From contig NZ_BMXA01000001.1 in the NCBI RefSeq assembly GCF_014651515.1, positions 496,001-560,000 of the forward strand: a stretch of DNA of 64,000 nucleotides, in the 5' to 3' direction. Within the stretch, counting starts at the first letter, position 1. Every line of letters begins with the position of its first letter. Positions 19,080 through 28,446 of the stretch are shown piece by piece. The position numbers were made by a program, and so were the translations under genes. This DNA is from Arenicella chitinivorans. Its GTDB lineage: Bacteria; Pseudomonadota; Gammaproteobacteria; Arenicellales; Arenicellaceae. The notes below the pieces were generated by a model. The model saw only the letters and a program-made list of their open reading frames with translations. It had not been told where the DNA came from and made no database searches.

Positions 19080-20066
19080 ATGTTTGGACGTAAAGAGAAT
19101 AAGACCTACCCTGGCCCGTTACCTGGAAGTAATCGGGCTGGGGTGTCAAGCGATGAAATTCTGGAGCGCCTTGCGCAGGATTATATGAATGACCGGAAAT
19201 GGCGTCGGTTTTTCAAGTTTCTGGTACTGGGTTTGGTGGTGTTGTATTTGATGTCGTTGATGCTTTTTGCTGGCAGTGCTGGCACCGATTTGAATGCGTC
19301 TAAACCGCACACGGCCTTGGTTGAGCTAGAAGGGCCAATTGGTGTCAGTGGTGGGGTTGATGCAGATCAAATGAATCGTAGCTTGCGTCGCGCATTCGCC
19401 TCTAAGAACTCGAAGGGAGTGGTGCTGCGAATCAACAGTCCGGGCGGATCCCCGGTACAGTCTGACGATATCAATAGTGAGATATCGCGCTTGCGTGCCA
19501 AGTATCCGGAAAAGCCACTTCATGTGGTGATTTCAGATGTGTGTGCTTCGGGTGGCTATTATGTCGCGGCGGCGGCGGATAAGATTTACGCGAATCCTTC
19601 ATCTATTGTCGGCTCCATCGGCGTGCGTATGGACAGTTTTGGCTTTGTTGATGCCATCGAAAAGCTGGGGGTGGAGCGTCGTTCGCTGACCGCCGGTGAG
19701 AACAAGTCGATTTTAGATCCATTCCTGCCAGTACAGGCTGAGCAAAAAGCGCACGCGCAGACCATGTTGGCCATTGTGCATCAGCAGTTTATTGATAAAG
19801 TCAAAGCTGGGCGGGGTGACAAGCTGGTTGATGACCCGGATTTATTTACAGGTTTGTTTTGGAGTGGCGCGCAGGCTAAGTCACTGGGGTTAGTCGATGA
19901 ATATGGAAGCTTGGGAACAGTGGCTCGGGATGTGATTGGCCAGGAAACGGTGGTGGATTACACCTACCGCCCCGGCTTTTTCGAGCAGCTAACTCAAGAT
20001 TTTGGTGCGTCAGTCGGGGCCGGTGTCGTCAATGCCTTAGGGTTGAACGCCACGACCATTCGTTAA
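19080..20066 (+). CDS. sppA: Signal peptide peptidase SppA, short (36K) form
   Basis: 328 residues, S49 serine peptidase that degrades leftover signal peptides in the inner membrane. One N-terminal membrane segment (about residues 42-62) follows a charged cytoplasmic stretch. The catalytic Ser is S157 in DVCASGGYYVA; the Lys partner is probably K209 in GENKSILDPF. I start at ATG 19080 (MFGRKENK), with CGAGAG upstream, rather than an upstream TTG. It is the last gene of the rluC operon, and ends 10 bases from the convergent GT2 gene. Confidence 0.93.
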   Translation: MFGRKENKTYPGPLPGSNRAGVSSDEILERLAQDYMNDRKWRRFFKFLVLGLVVLYLMSLMLFAGSAGTDLNASKPHTALVELEGPIGVSGGVDADQMNRSLRRAFASKNSKGVVLRINSPGGSPVQSDDINSEISRLRAKYPEKPLHVVISDVCASGGYYVAAAADKIYANPSSIVGSIGVRMDSFGFVDAIEKLGVERRSLTAGENKSILDPFLPVQAEQKAHAQTMLAIVHQQFIDKVKAGRGDKLVDDPDLFTGLFWSGAQAKSLGLVDEYGSLGTVARDVIGQETVVDYTYRPGFFEQLTQDFGASVGAGVVNALGLNATTIR

Positions 20067-20076
20067 GCGCGGGTGA

Positions 20077-20859
20077 TTACTTAAATATGCCGATGCGAGC
20101 CAGTTGCAGGTAGCATTCAGCTAAGGTGCGTTGCCAGGTGTATTCAAGCCCTGGCAAACCATCGAAAAGCACCTTACGTACGAGTAGTGTATAGGGAATT
20201 ACCAGCAGGGGCGCGAGCCCAAGGACGCGCAGTTTGTCCTGCAGTCGCAGCGAGTTGAATGGAGTGCTGGCAAGCTTGTGCGCTTCCTGCAGCGCATACT
20301 TGCGTTGAGATTGACGCCAACGCTTTGCCGATTTGCGATCATCATGGTAGATCGGATGGGTTAGCTCAACCGTTTTACCATGGACCTCTAAGCGTTGCGT
20401 GTGGCCATCCTGAACGTAGTGACCAGCACCGCGCCGGAACAGTGTCAGTACCGGTGGGTACAATGAGCCTCTGAGGCTCTTGCCGCGAATTTTGTAGATG
20501 AATGTTGACCAGTAGGCGATTACGTCATCGGCGGGTTCGAGGCTCCTCAGCTCGTCAATCAGAGCTTCACTGAGCACATAATCCGCGTCCAAAGAAAGAA
20601 TCCACTCAGCATCTTTTACATGCTCGATTGCTGCATTCCATTGCTTGGCGTGCTGATCAAATTGGCGTTGTTTGAAATCAACATTGGGGAACGCCAGGCA
20701 GCGTGCCTGCGTGTCATCCGTACTTAAGCTATCGAGGATCAGTACACGCTTCGCCCAACTCAAACGCGCTAGAGTCCGTTCAATATTGGCTGCCTCGTTA
20801 TAGGTTAAAATGACCGGGGTGATGCAGGACAGAAAACCGGCGTCAGGCATAAAGATCAT
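20077..20859 (-). CDS. Glycosyltransferase family 2 (LPS-core KdtX/WaaE-like)
   Basis: 260 residues, GT-A fold. PVILTYNEAANIERTLARL opens the nucleotide-binding region, LILDSLSTDDT follows, and SLDADYVLSEAL has the DxD-type metal site. A long C-terminal basic helix region follows (DDRKSAKRWRQSQRKYALQEA), as in the WaaE/KdtX family that adds sugars to the LPS core. The specific sugar is not deducible. Its start overlaps the end of maf by about 17 bases, suggesting co-expression. Confidence 0.85.
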   Translation of the reverse strand: MIFMPDAGFLSCITPVILTYNEAANIERTLARLSWAKRVLILDSLSTDDTQARCLAFPNVDFKQRQFDQHAKQWNAAIEHVKDAEWILSLDADYVLSEALIDELRSLEPADDVIAYWSTFIYKIRGKSLRGSLYPPVLTLFRRGAGHYVQDGHTQRLEVHGKTVELTHPIYHDDRKSAKRWRQSQRKYALQEAHKLASTPFNSLRLQDKLRVLGLAPLLVIPYTLLVRKVLFDGLPGLEYTWQRTLAECYLQLARIGIFK

Positions 20860-21430
20860 ATCCTTCGGCTTCCAGCATCGATACCAAGCGAATTAAAGGT
20901 AGACCAATCAGCGCGTTCGGGTCATCACCATCAAAACGCTCGAACAACGCCACGCCGAGCCCTTCGGACTTCACGCTGCCCGCGCAATTATACGGTTGCT
21001 CTTTGCGCAAGTAGCGTTCGATAATCTCGTCGCTCAGTGGTTTGAAGTGCACTGTAAAAGGAACGACCTCGGACTGAATATTGCCAGTGTGCGCATTGAT
21101 AAGCGCGAGCCCGGTGTATAGCTTGATTGATTTGCCTGAGGCGGTGCGCAATTGCTCAACGGCACGTTCGTGCGTGTTCGGCTTGCCAACGATTTCAGCG
21201 CCATGCATTGCGACTTGGTCGGATCCGATAATCAAGCCTTGGTGGTGCTGTTCTGCGATTTTTTGTGCTTTTTCTACCGCGAGGCGTTCTACTAACGCGA
21301 TCGGTGATTCACCAGTAAGTGGCGTTTCGTCGATAGCCGGGCTTTCCGTTGTGAAGTTGACCTGTAAGCGTTCCAGCAACATTTTTCGAAACGGGGAGGA
21401 TGAGCCTAGGATCAGTGGCGGGTTTAGCAT
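20843..21430 (-). CDS. Maf/YceF nucleotide pyrophosphatase
   Basis: 195 residues, Maf family with the N-terminal LILGSSSPFRKMLLERL, the catalytic SDQVA motif (IIGSDQVAMHG near residue 70) and GKPNTHERAVEQLR. The YceF subfamily hydrolyses m7GTP and related modified nucleotides; the SSSPFR N-terminus and rluC neighbourhood fit YceF rather than the dTTP/UTP pyrophosphatase YhdE. First gene of a two-gene minus-strand unit with the GT2 gene. Confidence 0.88.
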   Translation of the reverse strand: MLNPPLILGSSSPFRKMLLERLQVNFTTESPAIDETPLTGESPIALVERLAVEKAQKIAEQHHQGLIIGSDQVAMHGAEIVGKPNTHERAVEQLRTASGKSIKLYTGLALINAHTGNIQSEVVPFTVHFKPLSDEIIERYLRKEQPYNCAGSVKSEGLGVALFERFDGDDPNALIGLPLIRLVSMLEAEGYDLYA

Positions 21431-21566
21431 GCGCGAGTAGTGATAAAAAGGTTGATTAACACGCGATTATGCGTCAAACCGCGTGCACTTGCACCCTGTG
21501 CCGCAGTCGGTATGGTCAAACTGGGTCTTCAAGGTTTCTTTCGAAACTAATGGTATAGTCCATCTT

Positions 21567-22475
21567 ATGAGTGAAAAAAAGGACATAACGTCCAGCAACG
21601 CAGACCTAATTGATCTTTTTACTGATGCGGTGTGGGTCGAATCCGGGTTATCAAACAATACACTCGCTGCGTATCGATCGGATCTGACCAGTTTTGCACA
21701 GTTCTTGCAGGCAAAGTCGTTGCACGCGGTGGAACAGGTGGATATTCAGCGTTTTCTAGCTGCGCTGATGGCGCAAGGCATGAAGAGCAGCAGCAGTGCG
21801 CGCGTGTTGTCCACCCTGAGGCGTTTTTATCGCTACGCTGTGCGTGAGCGCACGATGCCGGATGATCCCTGTGCACAAGTGCGATCGCCTAAGCAAGGCC
21901 GTCCATTGCCGAAGACGCTGAGTGAGCGCCAGGTGACCGAGCTACTAGAGGCTCCAGATGTTCAGGGTCCGCTCGGATTGCGCGACCGCGCAATGCTTGA
22001 GACCTTATATGCTACGGGTCTGCGTGTCAGCGAGCTGGTTGCGCTTACCTTGCTCGAGATTAATCTCGATGTTGGCGTGGTGCGCATCGTTGGGAAGGGC
22101 AATAAAGAGCGTCTCGTGCCATTAGGGGAACAGGCAATTGACTGGATTCAGCACTATCAAAATAGTGCACGTGATGAATTGCTCAAGACTAAACACAGTG
22201 ACGCCTTATTTGTGACGACGCGCGGTGGTCCAATGACGCGTCAAGCATTCTGGCATTTGATAAAGAAATACGCATTGGCAGCCGGTATTCGGCAGACGTT
22301 GTCGCCGCACACATTGCGTCACGCATTTGCCACTCACCTGATTAACCATGGTGCAGATTTGCGTTCCGTGCAAATGCTGCTTGGACATGCTGATCTTTCT
22401 ACCACACAGATCTACACACACATCGCCCGTGAACGACTCCAAGCACTGCATATGCGTCACCACCCAAGAGGCTGA
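21567..22475 (+). CDS. xerD: Tyrosine recombinase XerD
   Basis: 302 residues. Site-specific recombinase that resolves chromosome dimers at dif with XerC and FtsK. The SAM-like N-terminal core-binding domain runs to about residue 105. The catalytic set is complete: Arg in ATGLRVSEL, Lys in GKGNKERLVPLG, H-x-x-R in PHTLRHAFATHL, His in LGHADLSTTQIYTH, and the nucleophile Y283. Length and the LLGHADLSTTQIYTHI ending fit XerD, not a mobile-element integrase; no att-like duplication is seen nearby. Start ATG at 21567. Confidence 0.93.
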   Translation: MSEKKDITSSNADLIDLFTDAVWVESGLSNNTLAAYRSDLTSFAQFLQAKSLHAVEQVDIQRFLAALMAQGMKSSSSARVLSTLRRFYRYAVRERTMPDDPCAQVRSPKQGRPLPKTLSERQVTELLEAPDVQGPLGLRDRAMLETLYATGLRVSELVALTLLEINLDVGVVRIVGKGNKERLVPLGEQAIDWIQHYQNSARDELLKTKHSDALFVTTRGGPMTRQAFWHLIKKYALAAGIRQTLSPHTLRHAFATHLINHGADLRSVQMLLGHADLSTTQIYTHIARERLQALHMRHHPRG

Positions 22476-23285
22476 TTTTTTATTAAATAGTACTGGTAAC
22501 TGGGGGCGAAGTTGGGCAAAATGTGGACTGGAAAATTGATTCCAGCACGCAGCTAGTCGAAGAAGAATAATTTGCGTGTCGATCTGGCACATAGATGGCG
22601 GCACACGTTGCTGCGTATTATCATCGCCGTGGCCAGGACGAGCGGGGTTTAACAAATCGTGTTCGTCACTATATAAAGGTTAATCCAGCGAAAACGCATT
22701 CTAGTTGTAGGGAAGGTGCGACAGCCTTTGTTAATTTCTTGACATCGCTCCGATTCGGCCCCGTATCAGACAGTTGCCTTTGAGCGTGTCTGTTAGGTAG
22801 AACTTGGTTTGATCGACGGCGCGGCCCCATCGCGTATCGGCAGTGCGACACGCTCCACGGTGTTGCTGGTTTAACGTTTTACGATAACTGGGTAACTAGC
22901 ATTAGAGCCTGGTATTTAGTGCTCGCTGTATCGACTCAATACAGCGTGTTTTGAATACTGGAATATGTGAGGTCAGGTTTGTGCCATGCTGTGACCAGCG
23001 GTGGCATCCTCATGTTGGCGAGGTACAGTCAGTTGCTGGCCTCATGATTAGGTCTCGAGCGTAGCCGTGTGTGTGAATAGGGTTGCGGCTTGTATGGCCT
23101 GCTGGACATACTGGTCTTAGTTGTAGAGAGACTATGTTAAGAATAATCAAAAATCGGGACATACTAATTGAGTGAATGCTCGCGTTTAGCTTGAGCAGAT
23201 TCTTTTAATTCATAGCAATTTCAGATAGGGCTGACCGGCACGCTGTGCTCGTAGGCAATGGCCCGTAATATGTAAGAGACTTACC
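22476..23285. other. Gene-free stretch before pcnB, with inverted repeats
   Basis: 810 bases without a supportable gene. Visible structure: a perfect 8-base inverted repeat CGCTGTAT / ATACAGCG at 22924-22946 with a 7-base loop followed by TGTTTTG; a 9-base inverted repeat GAGCGTGTC / GACACGCTC at 22782-22790 and 22847-22855 enclosing a GC-rich loop; and a perfect TTGACA at 22739-22744 with only a weak -10 candidate. Short frames here look random. A structured RNA or long pcnB leader is possible but unproven. Confidence 0.5.
22924..22950 (+). terminator. Hairpin, possible terminator
   Basis: CGCTGTAT at 22924-22931 pairs with ATACAGCG at 22939-22946, loop of 7, followed by TGTTTTG. The T-run is short and interrupted, so this is a weak terminator candidate. 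It lies about 450 bases after xerD, so it would end either a long xerD transcript or an unrecognised RNA starting nearer. Confidence 0.4.
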
Positions 23286-24998
23286 TTGAAAACAGCAAAT
23301 GTAATGCCAGCGGTCGAAGCTGGAATTGATAACCAAGATATCAGTGAAAAAGCACTGCACGTAGTGCAAGAGCTTCAAGATGCCGGGTTTCAGGCCTACC
23401 TTGTTGGTGGATGTGTGCGTGACTTGATCATCGGTACCAAACCAAAGGATTTTGATATCGCCACGGATGCCACACCTGAGCAGGTCAAGAAAGCCTTTGG
23501 TCGTAATGCACGTATAATTGGTCGGCGATTTAAAATTGTCCACGTTCGCTTCGGCTACGAAGTCCTTGAAGTCGCTACGTTTCGCGCTGATGCCAGCGAT
23601 CGAGACGGTGTGTCGAGTCACGAAATGTCGGAAGGTGATCAAGGTCAGCTGTTGCGCGACAACGTCTATGGTTCCATTGAAGAGGACGTAGTGCGTCGTG
23701 ATTTCACGGCCAATTCGTTGTACTACGACAGTGTCAACCAGGAAATTCTCGACTTTATGGGCGGTATAGAGGACATTCGCGCAAAAAAGCTAGTGAGTAT
23801 TGGTGAACCTGAGCAACGCTTTACTGAAGATCCAGTGCGGATGCTCCGGGTGATTCGATTTGCCGCAAAACTTGGTTTCGATATGGAGCCAGAAGCAATG
23901 CAAATGATCGAAAATCAGGGAAAGCTATTGTCGCATGTGTCCAGTGCGCGGCTGTTCGAAGAAGTCCTTAAACTGTTCCACGGCGGCGCGGCGTACGACA
24001 CCTATCTGTTGCTGCGCAAGTACGGTTTGTTCAAGTATCTTTTTCCATTCACCGACACGATGGTGGTCGATGGTGTGGAAGGGATGCCGGAACGCGCATT
24101 GCAAAATACGGACCGCAGGGTCCGAGAGGGCAAGCCCGTTATTCCAGCCTTCTTGTTTGCCTGTATGATGTGGGACCCGGTCAAGGCTGACGCCCAAGTA
24201 CTCATGGACGATGGTGCGAGCGAGTCTCATGCATGGCGCGTCGCGATGAATGATGCGCTGCGCGATCAAAATCAATACGTTGCTGTACCACGACGCTTGG
24301 CCGATATCATCTTGGATATCTGGAATATTCATTTTCGTCTCATTAAGCGCAACCCGCGTATGGTGAAAGCAAGCTTGAATAATCGGCGCTTTCGGGCTGC
24401 TTATGATTTTCTATTACTTCGTACTCTCGTGCACGAAGTGGATGAAGAAATCAGTGAGTGGTGGACCCGTGTTCAGGAAGTGGATGCAGACGAACGCGAT
24501 GAAATGATTGCGGAAGTCGGAAAAATTTACAAGCAACAACGTCAGCCACAACAGGGTAATGAAGAGCCGAATTTTAACAGCGTTAATTACAATGTCAGCA
24601 CGTCGGATTACGAGGGTGTGTATGTTGGTGGCGTCGATGACGGGTTTGGCAATGGAGCCAAACCAAAGCCGCAGCAGCGTCGCGGTGGCAAGAAGAAGAC
24701 CGGGACTCGACGCGGTAAAAAGGCGAAGCGCAATGCGCGTTCTAATGGCGGTGACTTGAATGGTGGTGCAGGCAATGCGCGCACTCAGACTGAAGGCGGA
24801 CGGCGGCGTAAGAAACGCGCCAAGAAAGCCACTCGCCGCGGGCCAGGCGCTGGTCGGCGTGCGTCTGCTGGCGATCAGCGTTATGTTGATGCACGACCCG
24901 CAGATGAATTTGGCGTAACGTCGAGTGGTGCCAGCAAGAAGAAAGTAAAAGTTCGACGCAAACGCAAACTCTCAGTTGATGATTCGCCGCATTTTTAG
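23286..24998 (+). CDS. pcnB: Poly(A) polymerase I
   Basis: Adds 3' poly(A) tails that mark RNA for decay. 570 residues. The nucleotidyltransferase domain has YLVGGCVRDLIIG and the metal pair in PKDFDIATDATP (around residues 59-70), then RRDFTANSLYYD and the RNA-binding segment EDPVRMLRVIRFAAKLGF. A very basic tail from about residue 455 (runs of Lys, Arg and Gly) is longer than in E. coli. The start is TTG 23286, with AAGAGA upstream; an ATG at 23304 lacks a ribosome site. A weak start is notable because E. coli pcnB also uses a rare start codon. Upstream of folK as in other gammaproteobacteria. Confidence 0.94.
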   Translation: MKTANVMPAVEAGIDNQDISEKALHVVQELQDAGFQAYLVGGCVRDLIIGTKPKDFDIATDATPEQVKKAFGRNARIIGRRFKIVHVRFGYEVLEVATFRADASDRDGVSSHEMSEGDQGQLLRDNVYGSIEEDVVRRDFTANSLYYDSVNQEILDFMGGIEDIRAKKLVSIGEPEQRFTEDPVRMLRVIRFAAKLGFDMEPEAMQMIENQGKLLSHVSSARLFEEVLKLFHGGAAYDTYLLLRKYGLFKYLFPFTDTMVVDGVEGMPERALQNTDRRVREGKPVIPAFLFACMMWDPVKADAQVLMDDGASESHAWRVAMNDALRDQNQYVAVPRRLADIILDIWNIHFRLIKRNPRMVKASLNNRRFRAAYDFLLLRTLVHEVDEEISEWWTRVQEVDADERDEMIAEVGKIYKQQRQPQQGNEEPNFNSVNYNVSTSDYEGVYVGGVDDGFGNGAKPKPQQRRGGKKKTGTRRGKKAKRNARSNGGDLNGGAGNARTQTEGGRRRKKRAKKATRRGPGAGRRASAGDQRYVDARPADEFGVTSSGASKKKVKVRRKRKLSVDDSPHF

Positions 24999-25038
24999 CC
25001 ACCGCGCTAAAACTTTGTCCTGACCTAAGGTTGAGTCA

Positions 25039-25548
25039 GTGAGTCAACAAACGGTCAACGTCTATCTGGGGTTAGGTGCGAACTTGGGTGACCCGATGCA
25101 GCAACTGGTGGACGCGCGTAGCGCGCTACGGTGTTGGCATCACTGTCTTGGACTTCGATGCTCACGTTTTTATCTGACTTCGCCGGTGGGCTACGCTCAG
25201 CAGCCCGACTTTATAAATTGCGTGGTGGAAATGCAAACCAGGGCCCCGTTGGACAAGGTGTTCGTGTACACGCAAGAACTTGAGCAACAACTGGGGCGTC
25301 GACGGGACGCGGGCAACCAAAATGCGCCGCGCACCATTGACATCGATGTGCTGCTTTATGGTGATCACATACAGAATACTGAACGCTTGACGGTGCCCCA
25401 CCCGAGGCTGCAAGAGCGATTGTTCGTGCTTTTGCCACTGGCCGAGTTGCTAGCGGATAATCATCACGCTTTGATCGGTAGCCCGACTAAGTTAGTATCA
25501 GAACCTTCCCGGTTCGAGGGGCAGTTTGTGTCTCTCCTTAGAGTTTAG
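25039..25548 (+). CDS. folK: 2-amino-4-hydroxy-6-hydroxymethyldihydropteridine pyrophosphokinase
   Basis: 169 residues; transfers pyrophosphate from ATP to the pterin in folate synthesis. The family motifs are in order: YLGLGANLGDPMQQL at the N-terminus, SPVGYAQQPDFINCVVEMQT near residue 55, and the signature PRTIDIDVLLYGD near residue 98, followed by VPHPRLQERLFVLLPLAE. Start GTG at 25039. It is 40 bases after pcnB and 2 bases before the YciO-type gene, so all three may form one transcript. Confidence 0.95.
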   Translation: MSQQTVNVYLGLGANLGDPMQQLVDARSALRCWHHCLGLRCSRFYLTSPVGYAQQPDFINCVVEMQTRAPLDKVFVYTQELEQQLGRRRDAGNQNAPRTIDIDVLLYGDHIQNTERLTVPHPRLQERLFVLLPLAELLADNHHALIGSPTKLVSEPSRFEGQFVSLLRV

Positions 25549-25550
25549 CG

Positions 25551-26174
25551 ATGGCGCAGTATTTTCAAATTCATGCTCAAAATCCCCAAGCGCGTCTGAT
25601 TCAACAGGCCAGCGAAATTGTGCGTCAGGGCGGTTTGATCGCCTACCCAACCGATTCCAGTTACGCTTTAGGTTGCCATCTTGATGATAAGCGCGCGGTG
25701 GATCGTATACGACGCATTCGTAAACTCGATCGACACCATAATTTCACTTTGGTGGCGGCAGACCTCAAGCAGGTTGCTCAGTTCGCCAAAATTGATAATG
25801 AGCAATATCGTCTCATCAAATCGTTAACGCCGGGTGCTTACACGTTTATCCTAGCCGCAAAACGTCTGGTCCCCAATCGCTTAGTTCATCCAAAACGGCG
25901 TACCATTGGTATCCGTATTCCTGATAACGCGATTGTTCGCGCTCTGTTGGCCGACCTTGCCGAACCGATTATGAGCTCCAGTCTTATTTTACCTGGCCAG
26001 AAAATGGCAATGGCTGATCCAGAACAAATTCGTGCTGAACTTGAGCATGAGGTTGATTTGGTGGTAGACGGTGGAATTGGGGTTATTGAACCATCCACTG
26101 TCATTGACTGGCACGATGATCGTCTGCGGATTGTACGCCAGGGTGCCGGTGACGTCGCCTTTCTGATGCAATAG
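25551..26174 (+). CDS. YciO/Sua5/YrdC family protein
   Basis: 207 residues with the YrdC-like fold: GLIAYPTDSSYALGCHL near residue 29, then KLDRHHNFTLVA, the SLTPGAYTFILAA segment, and a positively lined groove with RRTIGIRIPDN. TsaC and Sua5 make threonylcarbamoyl-AMP for tRNA t6A. The YPTDSSYALGC and RKLDRHHNFTLV forms fit the YciO branch, whose threonylcarbamoylation role is less certain. Starts 2 bases after folK. Confidence 0.85.
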   Translation: MAQYFQIHAQNPQARLIQQASEIVRQGGLIAYPTDSSYALGCHLDDKRAVDRIRRIRKLDRHHNFTLVAADLKQVAQFAKIDNEQYRLIKSLTPGAYTFILAAKRLVPNRLVHPKRRTIGIRIPDNAIVRALLADLAEPIMSSSLILPGQKMAMADPEQIRAELEHEVDLVVDGGIGVIEPSTVIDWHDDRLRIVRQGAGDVAFLMQ

Positions 26175-26255
26175 CGCGCTTTGCGCAACGCTGGTGCTAG
26201 TCTTGCTAGGCCCTAAACGGTAAACTCACCTTTTGTAAAACGAATCCCAAAACTC

Positions 26256-27476
26256 ATGATCTCCAAGTCTGGACAATCTAATCGCGTTGTATCTGGTATG
26301 CGACCAACGGGTCGACTTCATTTAGGCCATTACCACGGCGTGTTAAAGAACTGGTTGCAGTTGCAACACGAATATGACTGTTACTTTTTCGTGGCGGACT
26401 GGCACGCACTGACCACGCACTACGAAGAAGACTCTGAAACCATCAACGATAATGTTTGGGAGATGGTGATTGACTGGTTGGCAGTGGGGGTAGACCCAAG
26501 TCGTGCAACCTTGTTTATTCAGTCGCGTGTGCCGGAGCATGCCGAACTCAACCTGTTATTGTCGATGATTACGCCACTTGGTTGGTTGGAACGCGTGCCA
26601 TCTTATAAAGATCAGCAGGCAAAGCTGAGCGAGCGTGATTTGTCGACGCACGGCTTTCTGGGGTACCCGGTGTTACAGGCGGCGGATATCTTGCTGTATC
26701 ATGCGGCGCAGGTGCCGGTTGGTGAAGATCAGGTCCCGCATATTGAACTGACGCGCGAGATCGCTCGACGCTACAACTATTTGTACGGTCGCGAAGCCGG
26801 GTTTGAAGAGAAAGCCGAAGAAGCTATTCGTAAACTCGGTAAGCGCGGGGCTAAGCTTTACCGAAACTTGAAGAATGCTTATACAGAACGTGGCGACCAT
26901 GAAGCGCTTGAAAAAGCCCAGGCACTACTCGCAAGTAATCAAAATATTACCAATGCTGAGTTAGAACGGCTGTACGGTTATTTGGAGGGCGGTGGTCGCA
27001 CAATCCTGACCGAGCCGGAAGCATTGTTGACTGAAACTTCCAAATTGCCGGGTCTGGATGGAGAGAAGATGTCCAAGTCGTACCGCAATACAATTGCTCT
27101 ACGGGACGACCCGGAGCGTGTCGAGAAGGAGGTTCGTGCCATGCCTACTGACCCTGCTCGGGTCCGCCGGAATGATCCAGGTGATCCGAATAAGTGTCCG
27201 GTTTGGCAGTTCCACCATGTGTACTCAAACCAGAGCACGCGGGACTGGGTGAACGAAGGTTGCCGTTCCGCCAGTATTGGTTGTGTTGATTGCAAACAGC
27301 CCCTGATTGAAGCCTTGCTTAAAGAGCAAGCCGAGATTGCGGAGCGGGCGCAACCCTACATAGATGATCCTACGCTGGTTCGTAACATCATTGCCGACGG
27401 CTGTGAAAAAGCGCGTGAAACCGCAGACGAAACCATGGAGCAAGTGCGTTCCACCATGAACTTAGACTACTACTGA
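26256..27476 (+). CDS. trpS: Tryptophan--tRNA ligase (long form)
   Basis: 406 residues, class I aminoacyl-tRNA synthetase. The HIGH motif is LHLGHYHG (near residue 23) and the KMSKS motif is EKMSKSYRN, with KMSKS at 271-275. Compared with the 334-residue E. coli enzyme there is an insert of roughly 70 residues between about 175 and 245, rich in Lys, Glu and Ala and predicted helical, and a cysteine-containing segment GCVDCKQPL near 345. Long forms are known in Pseudomonas and relatives. It precedes scpA by 35 bases. Confidence 0.95.
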   Translation: MISKSGQSNRVVSGMRPTGRLHLGHYHGVLKNWLQLQHEYDCYFFVADWHALTTHYEEDSETINDNVWEMVIDWLAVGVDPSRATLFIQSRVPEHAELNLLLSMITPLGWLERVPSYKDQQAKLSERDLSTHGFLGYPVLQAADILLYHAAQVPVGEDQVPHIELTREIARRYNYLYGREAGFEEKAEEAIRKLGKRGAKLYRNLKNAYTERGDHEALEKAQALLASNQNITNAELERLYGYLEGGGRTILTEPEALLTETSKLPGLDGEKMSKSYRNTIALRDDPERVEKEVRAMPTDPARVRRNDPGDPNKCPVWQFHHVYSNQSTRDWVNEGCRSASIGCVDCKQPLIEALLKEQAEIAERAQPYIDDPTLVRNIIADGCEKARETADETMEQVRSTMNLDYY

Positions 27477-27511
27477 GCCGAACGGTCTGCCGCGTCTGCT
27501 AAAATAAACTC

Positions 27512-28402
27512 ATGAGTAACCAAGATCCGCAAAACCCGACTTCAGGCTCGACTGAACAACCATTGGGTTCAGAGTCTGCGCAGCAGGCACCGTCGCCGCA
27601 GGCCGAGAAAGCACAGGTGCAGATGTATACTGAGAGTATGCGTGCTGTGGTGATGGGCGAGGTGATGCGAGAATGGCCACAGGATTTGTTTATTCCGCCC
27701 GATGCGCTCGAAGTGGTGCTCGAGAGTTTCGAAGGTCCACTGGATTTGCTTTTGTATCTGATTCGCAAACAAAATCTGGATATCTTAAATATCCCAGTTG
27801 CCGACATAACGCGTCAATATATGACCTATGTTGAAATTATGCGCGCGGCGAATCTTGACCTCGCGGCCGAGTATTTGGTGATGGCGGCGCTACTGGGTGA
27901 AATTAAATCTCGCATGTTACTCCCGCGTCCCAAAGCCGAGGAAGAAGATGAGGAGGACCCAATGGCGGCTTTGGTTCGTCGCCTGCAGGAATATGAGCGT
28001 TTTAGCCAGGCCGCAAATGAGCTAGACGATCGACCGCGACTGGAACGTGATATTTTCGCTTCACAAGCTGTGTTCGACGATCCGAATCCGCCGGAAGTGA
28101 AGGCAGAGGTCAGTCTGGAACAGTTGGTAAAAGCATTTCAAGCGGTGGTCGAACGAGCGGATGCAAATCAGCATATGAAAGTTTCACGCGATATGTTGTC
28201 AATGCGCGAGCGAATGACGAACATATTGAGTCGCTTACAGAACCAAGATTATCTTCGCTTCGAGGAGTTATTTACCCATGCGGAAGGGCGATTGGGCGTT
28301 GTGGTGACTTTCATCGCGTTACTCGAATTATTTCGCGATGACATGCTGGTGGTGGTACAGACCGAACCGCTGGCGCCGATTCATATTAAGCGCGCTGCGT
28401 AA
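27512..28402 (+). CDS. scpA: Segregation and condensation protein A
   Basis: Kleisin subunit of the SMC-ScpAB condensin-like complex. 296 residues. After a Gln/Pro-rich non-conserved leader of about 65 residues the ScpA core starts at LESFEGPLDLLLYLIRKQNLDI, followed by IPVADITRQYMTYVE and the LPRPKAEEEDEEDP acidic linker. The C-terminal winged helix has TFIALLELFRDDMLVVVQTE. It lies directly before scpB, its binding partner. Confidence 0.94.
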   Translation: MSNQDPQNPTSGSTEQPLGSESAQQAPSPQAEKAQVQMYTESMRAVVMGEVMREWPQDLFIPPDALEVVLESFEGPLDLLLYLIRKQNLDILNIPVADITRQYMTYVEIMRAANLDLAAEYLVMAALLGEIKSRMLLPRPKAEEEDEEDPMAALVRRLQEYERFSQAANELDDRPRLERDIFASQAVFDDPNPPEVKAEVSLEQLVKAFQAVVERADANQHMKVSRDMLSMRERMTNILSRLQNQDYLRFEELFTHAEGRLGVVVTFIALLELFRDDMLVVVQTEPLAPIHIKRAA

Positions 28403-28446
28403 GCAGTGTGGTGTTCGTCACAGCAGGGTGTCGAGCTGGTAGAAAC

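Noticed and set aside
21567-22475. Tyrosine recombinase as a possible mobile-element integrase
   Set aside because: Length, motifs and absence of an adjacent tRNA or att duplication fit housekeeping XerD.
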